This document shows, one piece after another, positions 35,366-44,729 of a DNA stretch of 64,000 bases. Position 1 is the stretch's first letter, and each line of letters starts with the position of its first letter. The notes under the pieces are model-generated. The model searched no databases and was not told where the DNA came from. It saw nothing but the letters and a program-made list of their open reading frames with translations. The translations under genes were made by a program, and so were the position numbers. Source of the stretch: Bacteroidota bacterium (GTDB lineage: Bacteria > Bacteroidota > Bacteroidia > Cytophagales > Cyclobacteriaceae); the NCBI GenBank assembly GCA_018266435.1, contig JAFEAL010000005.1:480725-544724 (forward strand), read 5' to 3'.

Positions 35366-35587
35366 CTAATACTCGTCTTCGTTGAAGAAGAAATCTTCCT
35401 TGGTAGGATAATCGGGCCATATTTCTTCAATGCTTTCATACGGCTGGCCGTCATCTTCCAGTTCTTGTAAATTCTCCACCACTTCCAGTGGTGCGCCCGA
35501 GCGAATGGAGAAGTCAATCAATTCGTCCTTGGTAGCCGGCCAAGGTGCATCCTCTAAATACGAAGCCAATTCCAATGTCCAATACAT
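35366..35587 (-). CDS. DUF2795-family small protein
   Basis: A 73-residue, very acidic protein. The N-terminal half (ELASYLEDAPWPATKDELID, then SIRSGAPLEVVENLQEL) matches DUF2795, a small helical family thought to form a three-helix fold. The C-terminal half (DDGQPYESIEEIWPDYPTKE, then DFFFNEDEY) is acidic and aromatic, as in Bacteroidota homologues. It stands alone with its own terminator. Function is unknown. Confidence 0.85.
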   Translation of the reverse strand: MYWTLELASYLEDAPWPATKDELIDFSIRSGAPLEVVENLQELEDDGQPYESIEEIWPDYPTKEDFFFNEDEY

Positions 35588-35779
35588 AATTCCCCTTTAA
35601 ATTTTTCGCAAAAGTAAAATTAATTGGAACAAAAGCAAGCTATTTCAAAACGGGCTGCAGGTTGTTAGTTTCAAGTTTCTGGCAGAGCAGCATCTTCTGT
35701 CTCTCTTTCTCATCTGTACAACCCTAATTTCTGTGCTGCGTTCTCAATTCTTCGGTGCATAATTCCCAATTTCCGATGT

Positions 35780-35787
35780 TATATTTG
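35780..35787 (+). promoter_or_regulatory. Candidate -7 element of ettA
   Basis: TATATTTG fits TAnnTTTG exactly and lies 26 bases before the ATG at 35814. The -33 region has only TTC-type matches, so the call rests on the -7 part. Confidence 0.45.
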
Positions 35788-35813
35788 CCGCCTCAAACCG
35801 AATCCTAAATTTC

Positions 35814-37496
35814 ATGGCAGACGAAAAAATAATTTTCTCGATGACGGGCGTAAACAAGATTTACCCCCCGAGCAAACAAGTACTCAAAAATATTTATCTC
35901 TCATTTTTTTATGGTGCAAAAATTGGAGTATTGGGCTTGAATGGCTCAGGAAAATCATCCTTACTTAGAATTATTGCCGGCATAGACAAAGAATTTCAGG
36001 GAGAAGTGGTTTCTGATCTGGGCTACTCAGTTGGCTTGCTGGAGCAAGAGCCGCAACTCGATAAAACCAAAACGGTAAAAGAAATTGTGGAAGAAGGCGT
36101 GAAGGAAACCGTTGCCCTGCTGAAAGAGTTTGAAGCCATCAACGAAAAATTTGCCGATCCGGAAGTATTGGAAGACCCGGATAAAATGGAAAAACTGATT
36201 GCCAAACAGGCACAGGTTCAAGAAAAATTAGATGCCGTTGGAGCGTGGGAACTTGACCACAAACTGGATCGTGCCATGGATGCCTTACGCTGCCCTCCGC
36301 CCGATGCTAAAGTAGAACATCTTTCAGGTGGTGAGAAACGAAGAATTGCCTTGTGCCGCCTGTTGTTGCAAGAACCCGATGTGTTGCTGCTGGATGAGCC
36401 AACCAACCACTTGGATGCAGAATCTGTCTTGTGGCTGGAAGAACATTTGCGACAATACAAAGGCACAATCATAGCCGTAACCCACGACCGTTATTTTCTA
36501 GACAACGTAGCCGGATGGATATTGGAATTAGATCGCGGAGAAGGAATCCCGTGGAAAGGAAATTACTCCAGTTGGCTCGAACAAAAACAAAAACGATTGG
36601 CACAAGAAGAAAAAACCGAAAGCAAACGCCAGAAAGCATTGGAGCGTGAGTTGGAATGGGTGCGCATGAACCCCAAAGGCCGCCATGCCAAAGGAAAAGC
36701 ACGTTTGAGCGCGTATGATAAATTATTGTCGCAGGAAGTGAAAGAGCGTGAAGAGAAACTGGAACTTTTTATTCCTCCGGGACCGCGTTTGGGAAATAAA
36801 GTAATCGAAGCCAACGGGGTATCAAAAGCGTATGGAGAAAAGCTGTTGTATGAAAACCTCACGTTTATGCTGCCTCCAGCCGGTATCGTGGGGATCATCG
36901 GTCCTAATGGGGCCGGAAAAACCACACTCTTTAAAATGATCATCGGAAAAGAAAAGCCAGACTCCGGAACTTTCTCCGTTGGTGAAACCGTGCAGATCGC
37001 CTATGTGGATCAAGAGCACGATGACCTGAAGCCTGACGATACGGTATTTCAGGCCATTACCGGAGGAAATGATTTGATCCTGCTGGGCGGAAAAGAAATG
37101 AACGCCCGTGCCTATGTCGGGAAATTCAATTTTAATGGCACCGATCAGCAAAAGAAGATTAAGGAACTTTCAGGTGGAATGCGCAATCGCGTTCACTTGG
37201 CCATCGCGCTAAAGCAGGGCGGAAATTTACTGCTGCTCGATGAGCCGACCAATGACCTGGATGTAAATACACTTCGTGCACTGGAAGAAGCACTTGAAAA
37301 TTTTGGTGGCTGCGCGGTGATTATTTCGCACGACCGTTGGTTTTTAGATCGTGTGTGTACACACATCCTCGCGTTTGAGGGCGACTCGCAAGTATTTTGG
37401 TTTGAAGGTTCGTTCAGCGAATACGAAGAAAACAAAAAGAAACGCCTGGGTGATGAACAACCGCACAGGATTAAATACAAGAAACTCGTTAAGTAA
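35814..37496 (+). CDS. ettA: Energy-dependent translational throttle protein EttA (ABC-F)
   Basis: EttA is an ABC-F ATPase that binds the ribosomal E site and gates the first steps of elongation according to energy state. The 560-residue protein matches the family throughout. Walker A1 GLNGSGKSS is at 41-49, signature LSGGEKRR, Walker B1 LLLDEPTNHLDAES, the linker arm (DRGEGIPWKGNYSSWLEQK), and in the second half GPNGAGKTT, LSGGMRNR and LLLDEPTNDLD. The second signature has Met where E. coli has Glu. The ending RIKYKKLVK is the conserved EttA tail. It lacks membrane segments. Confidence 0.95.
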   Translation: MADEKIIFSMTGVNKIYPPSKQVLKNIYLSFFYGAKIGVLGLNGSGKSSLLRIIAGIDKEFQGEVVSDLGYSVGLLEQEPQLDKTKTVKEIVEEGVKETVALLKEFEAINEKFADPEVLEDPDKMEKLIAKQAQVQEKLDAVGAWELDHKLDRAMDALRCPPPDAKVEHLSGGEKRRIALCRLLLQEPDVLLLDEPTNHLDAESVLWLEEHLRQYKGTIIAVTHDRYFLDNVAGWILELDRGEGIPWKGNYSSWLEQKQKRLAQEEKTESKRQKALERELEWVRMNPKGRHAKGKARLSAYDKLLSQEVKEREEKLELFIPPGPRLGNKVIEANGVSKAYGEKLLYENLTFMLPPAGIVGIIGPNGAGKTTLFKMIIGKEKPDSGTFSVGETVQIAYVDQEHDDLKPDDTVFQAITGGNDLILLGGKEMNARAYVGKFNFNGTDQQKKIKELSGGMRNRVHLAIALKQGGNLLLLDEPTNDLDVNTLRALEEALENFGGCAVIISHDRWFLDRVCTHILAFEGDSQVFWFEGSFSEYEENKKKRLGDEQPHRIKYKKLVK

Positions 37497-37547
37497 TTTG
37501 AGAGTTTGAAAATGAGCTTTTGTATCTCGTACTCAAATTCTCAAATT
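37495..37547. repeat. AT-rich inverted repeat after ettA
   Basis: AATTTGAGAGTTTGA (37495-37509) and TCAAATTCTCAAATT (37533-37547) pair at 14 of 15 positions across a 23-base loop. It overlaps the ettA stop codon and may be a terminator of unusual form. The motif AATTTGAGA recurs near 27320. Confidence 0.55.
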
Positions 37548-37566
37548 AATTAATTCTCGAATTGCT

Positions 37567-37935
37567 ATGCGACCTCTCTACACTATTCTTCTCCTGATTG
37601 CCTCTAATACGTTTATGACTTTTGCCTGGTATGGCCACTTGAAGTTTAAGGAGATGAAGTGGAGCGAAAACCTGTCGCTGGCGTGGGTAATCTTCATCAG
37701 TTGGGGGATTGCCTTGTTTGAATACATGTTGCAGGTGCCGGCTAACCGCATTGGGTTTAAAGAATATGGCGGCCCTTTCTCGCTCGTAGAATTGAAAGTA
37801 ATTCAAGAAGTAATTACGCTCTCGGTGTTTGTTATTTTCTCAATAGTATTTTTTAAAAACGAAACACTGAAGCTTAATCATTTCATTGGGTTTGGCTTTC
37901 TTATTCTGGCTGTGTACTTCATTTTTAAAAAATAG
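37567..37935 (+). CDS. DUF486 (DMT superfamily) small membrane protein
   Basis: A 122-residue protein with four membrane helices (about 5-22, 37-54, 73-95 and 102-119). Conserved features of DUF486 are visible: SNTFMTFAWYGHLK, WGIALFEYMLQVPANRIG and LKVIQEVITLSVF. The family belongs to the drug/metabolite transporter superfamily and has no assigned substrate. It lies 15 bases before the aminotransferase gene and probably shares its transcript. Confidence 0.88.
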   Translation: MRPLYTILLLIASNTFMTFAWYGHLKFKEMKWSENLSLAWVIFISWGIALFEYMLQVPANRIGFKEYGGPFSLVELKVIQEVITLSVFVIFSIVFFKNETLKLNHFIGFGFLILAVYFIFKK

Positions 37936-37949
37936 TTGACAAAATTGTT

Positions 37950-39248
37950 ATGCGTCAAAAGTTGTTGAGTGACGGAGCCAAAGAGTTGAGTTATGAAATA
38001 CGCGAGATCGTAAAAAAAGCAGACCAACTCAAAGCATTAGGCAGGCCTATTTCTTGGGAAAACATAGGCGACCCGATTACCAAGCACCATCAACTTCCAT
38101 TGTGGATTAAACAAATTGTTTCTGATTTAGCCCTGGAAAATGATACATATAGTTACTGCCCGTCTAAAGGAGTATTGGAAACACGTGAATTTCTGGCATC
38201 TCAAACTAATTCTCTCCGCGGAGCACGCATTACAGCTGATGACATTACTTTTTTTAACGGATTGGGCGATGCCATTGCCAAAGTTTATCAGTTTCTTGAT
38301 CCGGCTTCGCGCATCATCGGGCCTTCACCTGCGTACTCCACACATTCCAGTGCCGAGGCAGCTCATGCTAATCATCAGCCACTGACGTATCAACTCAACC
38401 CCAACAATCATTGGTATCCTGATGTGGACGACTTGTATAAAAAAGTAAAATACAACCCCAGCATAGTGGGTATTTTGATCATCAATCCCGATAACCCAAC
38501 GGGTATGGTGTATCCGCTTGAAACGTTGAAGTGGATTGTTGACATAGCACGTGAGTTTAATTTGTTTTTGATTGCCGATGAGATTTATATCAACATTACT
38601 TACAACGGGGCTAAAGCCCACGCGCTGGCCGAAGTGATTGGTGAAGTGCCCGGTATTTCTATGAAAGGAATTTCAAAAGAATTACCCTGGCCGGGAGCGC
38701 GCTGCGGATGGGTGGAATACTACAACCGCCAACACGATGATGACTTCAACAAACTTTGCCAGGCAATAGACAATGCGAAGATGATTGAAGTTTGCTCAAC
38801 CAAACTTCCGCAGTTGGCATTGACAAAAATCATTCGCGACCCGCGCTTTAAAAGCTATCGAAATGAGACCAATCAATGCATTGGCCGGAGAAGCCAATTA
38901 ATTTCTTCTATTTTTAGCGGAGTGAAAGAAGTGATGTTTAACGAAACCTACGGAGCCTTTTACAACACCATCATCTTTCGCGAAGGCATATTGAAGCCAC
39001 ACCAGACAATGAAAATTGAAAATGACGAAGTGCGAAAACTGGTTGAGACATGGACAAGCCAGGACATTCCACTGGATAAACGGTTTGTCTACTATTTATT
39101 AGGAGCTAAAGGAATTTGTGTAGTTCCAATTTCATCGTTTAGCAGCGAATTGCAGGGGTTTCGTGTAACGTTGCTCGAAGAAAACGAAGACGAACTGGTT
39201 AAAATATTTACAGCTATAGCCGAGGGTATTCGCGAGTTTACACAATAG
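37950..39248 (+). CDS. PLP-dependent class I/II aminotransferase
   Basis: A 432-residue fold-type I aminotransferase. Motifs include the PLP phosphate and ring contacts (NPDNPTGMVY, IADEIYINITY) and the Schiff-base lysine in SMKGISKELPWPGARCGW (about 245). The Trp-Pro pair after the lysine and the length of 432 are shared with a Bacteroidota/Firmicutes subgroup annotated as aspartate or alanine aminotransferase-like. The substrate is not certain. The gene ends two bases before the convergent SMP-30-like gene. Confidence 0.85.
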   Translation: MRQKLLSDGAKELSYEIREIVKKADQLKALGRPISWENIGDPITKHHQLPLWIKQIVSDLALENDTYSYCPSKGVLETREFLASQTNSLRGARITADDITFFNGLGDAIAKVYQFLDPASRIIGPSPAYSTHSSAEAAHANHQPLTYQLNPNNHWYPDVDDLYKKVKYNPSIVGILIINPDNPTGMVYPLETLKWIVDIAREFNLFLIADEIYINITYNGAKAHALAEVIGEVPGISMKGISKELPWPGARCGWVEYYNRQHDDDFNKLCQAIDNAKMIEVCSTKLPQLALTKIIRDPRFKSYRNETNQCIGRRSQLISSIFSGVKEVMFNETYGAFYNTIIFREGILKPHQTMKIENDEVRKLVETWTSQDIPLDKRFVYYLLGAKGICVVPISSFSSELQGFRVTLLEENEDELVKIFTAIAEGIREFTQ

Positions 39249-39250
39249 GT

Positions 39251-40075
39251 TTATTTTATTTCATACGCCATTATAGAGTTGGCATAGAATGTGGGCACAA
39301 ACAGCGTTTTGGTTTTGGCATCGTAATCAATATCGGCTGAGTTTATTTTTTTGTTCTTGGTATCCAGCAATTGGGTGGTAACACCTTTGTTACTCACATG
39401 ATCGATCTCTCCATTCCAACTTGAAACCAAATATCCTTGTCTAAAAGGCACGACACCATCTGCGCCCGGTGCGGTGGTGGCAAACAACGATAGTTTCTTA
39501 TCCTGGCTCAGTTTGTAGTTTTTTCCGTTGGTAAAATTAACTACGTACAAATCATTGCCTTCGCTGAGCAGCCCGTTGACTCCGTTCAGTTCAGCACTTT
39601 CGTAATAGGTGGCTATTTTTCCGGATATGAGTGAGTGGATTTTTCCGGTTTGAGTATCAGAAATGTAAACTACGCCTTTACTGGTTACGGTAATGTCATT
39701 CAAAAACTTTGCTCCTTCCACATCAAAATGGTTTACGATTTTTCCTGTAGCAATATCAATTTCAGTCACCTTTGAAATATCAGCTACATATAACTTCCCG
39801 TTGTGTAAGCCCATGCCTTTGGGGGCATCCAATCCTTCCACCCATTTGAGAGAAATAATTTTTCCATCCATGCCTACCTTAGAAATGAACCCATTTCCGT
39901 CTTTGGCACCGGGGTTGCCGTTGATGTTGGCTACATACAAAATGTTTTTTTCATGATCCACTAATACTGATTCGGGCACACGGAGCAGCGTATCGGTTTT
40001 CCATTTCAGTGTTAGATTTTGTGAATAGGCAAAACCTGAAACAAGGATGAGTAAAAATACGATGCAGTTTTTCAT
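39251..40075 (-). CDS. SMP-30/NHL-like secreted beta-propeller protein
   Basis: A 274-residue exported protein with a signal peptide (VFLLILVSGFAYSQ) and six propeller blades (LLRVPESVLVDHEKNILYVA, VEGLDAPKGMGLHNGKLYVA, NDITVTSKGVVYISD, LNGVNGLLSEGNDLYVV, NSADIDYDAKTKTLFV). It resembles the SMP-30/gluconolactonase group, but the four metal ligands of true lactonases cannot be identified with confidence. A binding or scaffold role is as likely as an enzymatic one. Confidence 0.7.
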   Translation of the reverse strand: MKNCIVFLLILVSGFAYSQNLTLKWKTDTLLRVPESVLVDHEKNILYVANINGNPGAKDGNGFISKVGMDGKIISLKWVEGLDAPKGMGLHNGKLYVADISKVTEIDIATGKIVNHFDVEGAKFLNDITVTSKGVVYISDTQTGKIHSLISGKIATYYESAELNGVNGLLSEGNDLYVVNFTNGKNYKLSQDKKLSLFATTAPGADGVVPFRQGYLVSSWNGEIDHVSNKGVTTQLLDTKNKKINSADIDYDAKTKTLFVPTFYANSIMAYEIK

Positions 40076-40107
40076 GGCTTAAAAGTTTACCTAAAAGTAA
40101 CAGATTA

Positions 40108-41058
40108 TCAGTTATTTTTCTTGCCAATCAGAAAACCTTTCTTCCTTTCCAATACGCTCTCTAATCCTTTTGAGCTAAAATAAATTCCGGGTTGATGCGA
40201 AGTGCTTACGGCCCAGTTACCGGCTTGTTTCCAGGCTTGCACAGTAGCCATCGTTACTCCGTTACCTGTGAATTGAATAGAGGCCTGTGGCGGGGTATTG
40301 GCTGTAAATTCATCGGCAAAGGTGGTGGCATTTTTATTTTCAATTTGCGATAAGAAATTGTTCACTTTCACGGAGTCAGCTTCCAGCATATTTACCCACC
40401 ACTTCTTATCTTTTTTCTCTAACACAAATCCTGAATCAGCCGGATAGTTAAATACTACTTTGGTAATGCTGGTTTGTTTTAATCGCAGAAATGATTTATT
40501 GCGCCAATCGTTATAGGGTTTATTAAAAATGGGTTCCAGAAATCCTTCTACCGAGTACACTTCGGCTTCTTGGCTTAACCGCAGGTAGGTAAAAATTCCG
40601 TTAGCTGAAAATTGTTGTTGCCCCGGCTGCTGGTTGAATCCGATTTTTCCTATGTGGACATCAGCCAGTACTTCGCTTCCGTTCATTACTTTCACTCGTG
40701 TGCTGGTGTCGCTCACTTGAAATTCATTCCATTTTCTTTTGTTTTTGGTAATTAGCCGCAAGGGTTTTATATGAACTAAATAATTCATGGCGCTGGCAAC
40801 ACTTCCGGCCTCGGCCGTGGCCGAGTGATTGCCCATTTTCACTACCCAGTTTTTGCCCTCGCGTATGAGTTTGATTTCTTTGTTTTTTTCAACATTAGGA
40901 TATAGTAAGATTTCAGAAACTGAGGCAGTATCTATTTTGATCAATTCTTTGCGCAAGTTACTCTCGCGTGAAGAGGAGCGAAAAATACGCGATAGCACAA
41001 ACACTCCGGCCAAGACTGCCAGTACGATAATCAGAATTTTATTGTTGATTTTCTTCAT
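40108..41058 (-). CDS. DUF4340 protein linked to the GldAFG-type ABC system
   Basis: A 316-residue protein with one N-terminal membrane helix (about 8-25) and a large periplasmic beta-rich domain. The DUF4340 features are a start followed by SEILLYPN, IKLIREGKNWVV, SATAEAGSVASAMNYLVHIK and a repeated segment ending in TYLRLSQEAEVYSVEGF, with NDWRNKSFLRL in the middle. DUF4340 proteins are encoded next to GldG-like auxiliary proteins in many phyla, as here, and probably act in the same complex. The exact role is unknown. Confidence 0.85.
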   Translation of the reverse strand: MKKINNKILIIVLAVLAGVFVLSRIFRSSSRESNLRKELIKIDTASVSEILLYPNVEKNKEIKLIREGKNWVVKMGNHSATAEAGSVASAMNYLVHIKPLRLITKNKRKWNEFQVSDTSTRVKVMNGSEVLADVHIGKIGFNQQPGQQQFSANGIFTYLRLSQEAEVYSVEGFLEPIFNKPYNDWRNKSFLRLKQTSITKVVFNYPADSGFVLEKKDKKWWVNMLEADSVKVNNFLSQIENKNATTFADEFTANTPPQASIQFTGNGVTMATVQAWKQAGNWAVSTSHQPGIYFSSKGLESVLERKKGFLIGKKNN

Positions 41059-41127
41059 TTCAATTTTGGGTTAACCATGATGGTTGGTACAACAACACTC
41101 AATCATAAAATTTTTTAAGTTTTGAAA

Positions 41128-42636
41128 TCAATACGTTTCACTCATCCACTTGAGTCGTTTCATTTTGTTGCGCTGCGACCGGTATAGACCATAACCCACA
41201 GCCAGTAAAACCGGCAACAAGAAATTGGTGTATTTTAAAATTGTTTTAGTTGAATCGTCCAGTTGTTTGATGGGGCGAGCGGTCACACCTTTGGTGCGTA
41301 AGGCAATCAGCCCGGTGTCGTCCGAGAGCCAGTCGATGGCGTTCACCATCAGGCTGACGTTATCGGGTTGCACCCGCTGGGCTTGTTCACCCTTACCGTT
41401 GATGGGAAAATCTCCGTCTGTTACTACCACTATTTTTGATCTGGTAGTTCCGGAAAGTTTCCCTTCAACCAGAGCAGCTACGATTAGTTTTTGTTGTGGA
41501 AAATCTGCTTCAGTCCATTGCTTCTGAATATTGAAACTGAGAGGTGTTTTTAACGAGCCTGATTTTTCAGAGGTAAAGGCCAGTGCTGTGAAACGAGTTG
41601 AGGTGTCGCCTACAAATTTTATTGGGCTGGCAAATTTCATTACTACGGCTTCTAAACCTTTGGTAATGGGATGACTTGAAAAATTGGCTATGATGGGCAA
41701 AAAAGGAAACTGGATTTGCTGTTGCAACAAACCAAAGCCGGTTTGTTGTTGAACGGTTACCGATCCGCACTTGGCATCGACTACAAAATCATCTGACACC
41801 TCAAGGCCTTTATTTTTGAGCCAGGCTTCGAGGCCGGTGTTCACGGCAGTACCGGTGGCATTTTGAAAATTTCCTTCCACCCGGTTCATTGCCACAAAGA
41901 TGCGCCCGCCACGCTGAATGAAGTCTTCTATTTTTTGAAAATCCTTTGCAGGAATGCTGTCGGTCGGACGAACGATGGCCAGCGTTTTGATGTTTTGCGG
42001 AATGTTGGTGGTGTCTGATAGTTTTACTTCATGCACGGTGTAGAGCACATCCAGTTCTTCACCGGCTTGCGGCATTTCAGTAACTGATGGTTCACCGTGT
42101 CCGGTTAGAAAACCGATGGTGGGCTTATCTTTTACTGAAAGTTTTTTAATGGCAGTAGAGAGCGCATACTCCATAGCTGCACCCGGCCTGATCACCGGTA
42201 TGACTTCATGTTTATCGCCCAAGCTCAACTGAGCACCCAAAAATGCTTTCTGCTGCTTTACCTGATCTTTTTCCCTCATATTGATCATCACCGGTTGTAT
42301 GCCGTTGCGTGTGGCCTCTTCTTCGCTGGCTTCTTTTTCGTTGGGATTGATAAACTCGTAAATCACTTTTCCATCTGATCGGGTTGAGTACTCAATCAAC
42401 ATCTCTTGAAAATCTTGCCGGGTCTTGGCAATTTCGGGCGGAAGGTTTTTGGAAAAATAAGCCTTTACCGTAATGGGGTCTTCCAGTTCATTTAAAATAT
42501 CTTGTGTGGCTTTGCTCAGGGTATATTCATGATCTTCGGTCAGATCCAGCCGCAGGTGAAACTCATGGCTTACCAAATTAACGGCCACGATGATGAGAAT
42601 GACGAGGCCTGTGCTGATGTATAGTTTGTTGTTCAT
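41128..42636 (-). CDS. gldG: GldG-like ABC transporter auxiliary protein
   Basis: A 502-residue protein with an N-terminal helix (about 7-25), the motif RLDLTEDHEYTLSKAT typical of GldG, a periplasmic domain with GFLTGHGEPSV and RIFVAMNRVEG, and a C-terminal helix (about 470-490). In Flavobacterium GldG joins GldA and GldF in an ABC complex needed for gliding and indirectly for type IX secretion. Homologues occur in non-gliders too, so motility is not proven. It is co-directional with gldF, separated by 3 bases. Confidence 0.82.
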   Translation of the reverse strand: MNNKLYISTGLVILIIVAVNLVSHEFHLRLDLTEDHEYTLSKATQDILNELEDPITVKAYFSKNLPPEIAKTRQDFQEMLIEYSTRSDGKVIYEFINPNEKEASEEEATRNGIQPVMINMREKDQVKQQKAFLGAQLSLGDKHEVIPVIRPGAAMEYALSTAIKKLSVKDKPTIGFLTGHGEPSVTEMPQAGEELDVLYTVHEVKLSDTTNIPQNIKTLAIVRPTDSIPAKDFQKIEDFIQRGGRIFVAMNRVEGNFQNATGTAVNTGLEAWLKNKGLEVSDDFVVDAKCGSVTVQQQTGFGLLQQQIQFPFLPIIANFSSHPITKGLEAVVMKFASPIKFVGDTSTRFTALAFTSEKSGSLKTPLSFNIQKQWTEADFPQQKLIVAALVEGKLSGTTRSKIVVVTDGDFPINGKGEQAQRVQPDNVSLMVNAIDWLSDDTGLIALRTKGVTARPIKQLDDSTKTILKYTNFLLPVLLAVGYGLYRSQRNKMKRLKWMSETY

Positions 42637-42639
42637 GGA

Positions 42640-43362
42640 TCAGTTAAGGCTTCGTTTGGTGAGAGAAAGTTCAGAGAGAATCAGTCCGATGCAGATGACG
42701 GAGAGAAAATACAAAATGTCGCGTGAGTCAATCACTCCCCTGGAGATGCTCTCGAAGTGGTCAGATAAACTTAGCATAGTAAATACTTGGGCTATGAATC
42801 CGCTGGTATTGTCGGCTATAACTCCGAAGATGATGTGAAAAAATAACCCAATGAATAAGGCCAGCAAAAACGCTACAATTTGGTTATTAGTGGTGCTGCT
42901 GGCATATAAGCCAATGCTGATGTAAGAGGCGCTGATCAGTAGTAAACCCAGGTAGCCGCATACTACGCTGCCCAAGTCAAGATTGCCTATGTTGGCGAGG
43001 GTAATCACGTAAGGCAGCGTGAAGAGCAGGGCAATGGCAACGAGCCCCACGGCAGCCAAAAATTTTCCCAGCACCACTTGGCGATCGGTTACGGGTTTAG
43101 TCAGCAGCCATTCAATCGTGCCGGTTTTTCGTTCTTCTGCCAACAGGCGCATGGTGATGGCCGGGGCAAAGAAGAATAATGTCCAGTAAGCAATACCAAA
43201 AAAGCCTCTAAGTGATACCTGTCCGGTTAGAAAAATATCGCTGCCAAACATCCAGGTAAAAAATCCGCTGAAGCCTAAAAACAAGGCTAATAAAATGTAT
43301 GCGATGAGCGAATCGAAAAATGATTGCAGTTCACGCTTTGTAAGTATCCAAACAGCGTACAT
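42640..43362 (-). CDS. gldF: GldF-like ABC-2 permease
   Basis: A 240-residue inner-membrane protein with six helices. The start (ILTKRELQSFFDSLIAYILL), the GTIEWLLTKPVTDRQVVLGK coupling segment and the last helix match GldF and related ABC-2 permeases. It lies between the ATPase gene (3 bases upstream) and gldG, the same order as in other Bacteroidota. Its role is to form the membrane channel of the complex. The exported substrate has not been defined for this family. Confidence 0.85.
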   Translation of the reverse strand: MYAVWILTKRELQSFFDSLIAYILLALFLGFSGFFTWMFGSDIFLTGQVSLRGFFGIAYWTLFFFAPAITMRLLAEERKTGTIEWLLTKPVTDRQVVLGKFLAAVGLVAIALLFTLPYVITLANIGNLDLGSVVCGYLGLLLISASYISIGLYASSTTNNQIVAFLLALFIGLFFHIIFGVIADNTSGFIAQVFTMLSLSDHFESISRGVIDSRDILYFLSVICIGLILSELSLTKRSLN

Positions 43363-43365
43363 AAA

Positions 43366-44295
43366 TTAATTCATCGTTAAGTTTCTGAAAATATCTTCAA
43401 GACGTGTTTCTAACGGGGTTAGCTCTGTCATCATCCAGTTTTTCTCTACACAGAGTTTAAAAATTTCTCGCTTGCTGGTATGGCCTGTTTTACTTTGCAC
43501 TTCAAAACGGTTCATGGCCACATCGCTCACCTCTACCTTAGCAACCGATGGAAGTGTACGCAGGGCTTGTTCTATTTCATTCATGGTACCATCTTCAATA
43601 CGAATTTTTAACAGTTCACTGCCACTGGCCTGCTTGCGCAGGGTGTGAGAGGTGCCATCGGCCACAATTCTTCCCTTATTAATGATGAGTATGCGGTCAC
43701 AGGTAGCTTCCACCTCAGGCAAAATGTGTGTGCTGAGTATAACGGTTTTTTCTTTGCCTATCTCGCGAATGAGCTTCCTGATTTCCACAATCTGGTTGGG
43801 GTCTAGGCCGGTGGTGGGTTCGTCCAAGACTAAAATTTCAGGGTTGTGAATCATGGCTTGCGCCAACCCCACTCGCTGGCGAAACCCTTTTGACAGTTCA
43901 CCTATTTTTTTATGTTTTTCTGAATTCAGCCCACACTGGCTGACCATCAGGCGGGTTCGCTCCTCAACCTTATCAGCCCGAACTCCTTGCAAGGCTGCAC
44001 AGAAATGCAGGTACTCCATCACCGGCATTTCCAGATACAGTGGGTTGTTCTCCTGCAGGTAGCCGATGTGACGTTTAATTTCGTCACCGGTTTTTCTTAA
44101 TGACTGACCACCAATTTGTATGTCACCCTCGGTTATGGAAAGATAACCTGTGATCATTTTCATGGTGGTAGTTTTCCCGGCACCGTTGGGTCCTAGAAAC
44201 CCCAGGATTTCTCCGGTCTTTACTTCAAACGAGATGTTGTCAACCGCACGTTGCGGCCCGTACCGTTTGGAAAGGTTTTCGATTTTTATATCCAT
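43366..44295 (-). CDS. gldA: GldA-like ABC transporter ATP-binding protein
   Basis: A 309-residue ATPase read from the ATG at 44293-44295 (MDIKIENLSKRYGP). The frame is open upstream to 44529, but that part has no ABC similarity. Motifs in order are GPNGAGKTTTMK (about 37-48), Q loop YLQENNPLYLEMPV, signature LSKGFRQRVGLAQ, Walker B ILVLDEPTTGLDPNQ and STHILPE. The C-terminal part resembles the GldA tail. A TTATTTTG sequence (44382-44389, minus strand) about 90 bases upstream may be the promoter. Confidence 0.87.
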   Translation of the reverse strand: MDIKIENLSKRYGPQRAVDNISFEVKTGEILGFLGPNGAGKTTTMKMITGYLSITEGDIQIGGQSLRKTGDEIKRHIGYLQENNPLYLEMPVMEYLHFCAALQGVRADKVEERTRLMVSQCGLNSEKHKKIGELSKGFRQRVGLAQAMIHNPEILVLDEPTTGLDPNQIVEIRKLIREIGKEKTVILSTHILPEVEATCDRILIINKGRIVADGTSHTLRKQASGSELLKIRIEDGTMNEIEQALRTLPSVAKVEVSDVAMNRFEVQSKTGHTSKREIFKLCVEKNWMMTELTPLETRLEDIFRNLTMN

Positions 44296-44680
44296 AATAA
44301 TTTGGGCAAAAGCCGATGCCCGTAGTCGATGGCATTGTAACAAAACACAATCGACTATCAACCATCGGTTTTTAGGCGCGGCAAAATAAATTTTTTTGAA
44401 AATGAAATGCAAGCCAGTATTCAATAATCCTTCTTTGCATAGCGAAGACAAGTTATGGTGAGTACGACAAAGGCAAAATGTACCACAAACATGATGTGAG
44501 GCCAGCGGTAGTTGCTTCGGTATCATCATTCACAGTTACACGGAGTTTTTGAGGCGGCTGGCTCTGCAGTAAAAAGAGGGAAGATTCAATTACAGTAAAG
44601 AAAAAAACTATAGAATATTTTACGCATACTTCCAATACAGAAGTAGATAAAACTAAATCAAATTTTTATTTGAGATTTTT
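44296..44680. other. Non-coding stretch between gldA and the nuo promoter
   Basis: About 385 bases lacking a supported gene. A minus-strand frame (44453-44635) of 60 codons has no start context or recognisable domain. The stretch contains the divergent promoters of gldA and, at its right end, of nuo. No RNA gene or repeat was recognised in it. Confidence 0.5.
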
Positions 44681-44709
44681 TTGTTTTCTATCTAAAAATC
44701 ATACCTTGA
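44681..44709 (+). promoter_or_regulatory. Candidate promoter of the nuo operon
   Basis: TTG (44681-44683) lies 18 bases before TACCTTGA (44702-44709), near the form TTG-N17..23-TAnnTTTG. Transcription would start near 44715, giving a leader of about 100 bases before the TTG start of nuoA. Confidence 0.4.
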
Positions 44710-44729
44710 AATCGTTATCAAAAAGACAC

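Noticed and set aside
44453-44635. Minus-strand frame of 60 codons between gldA and nuoA
   Set aside because: No domain, no signal peptide pattern and no promoter; it lies in an AT-rich control region.
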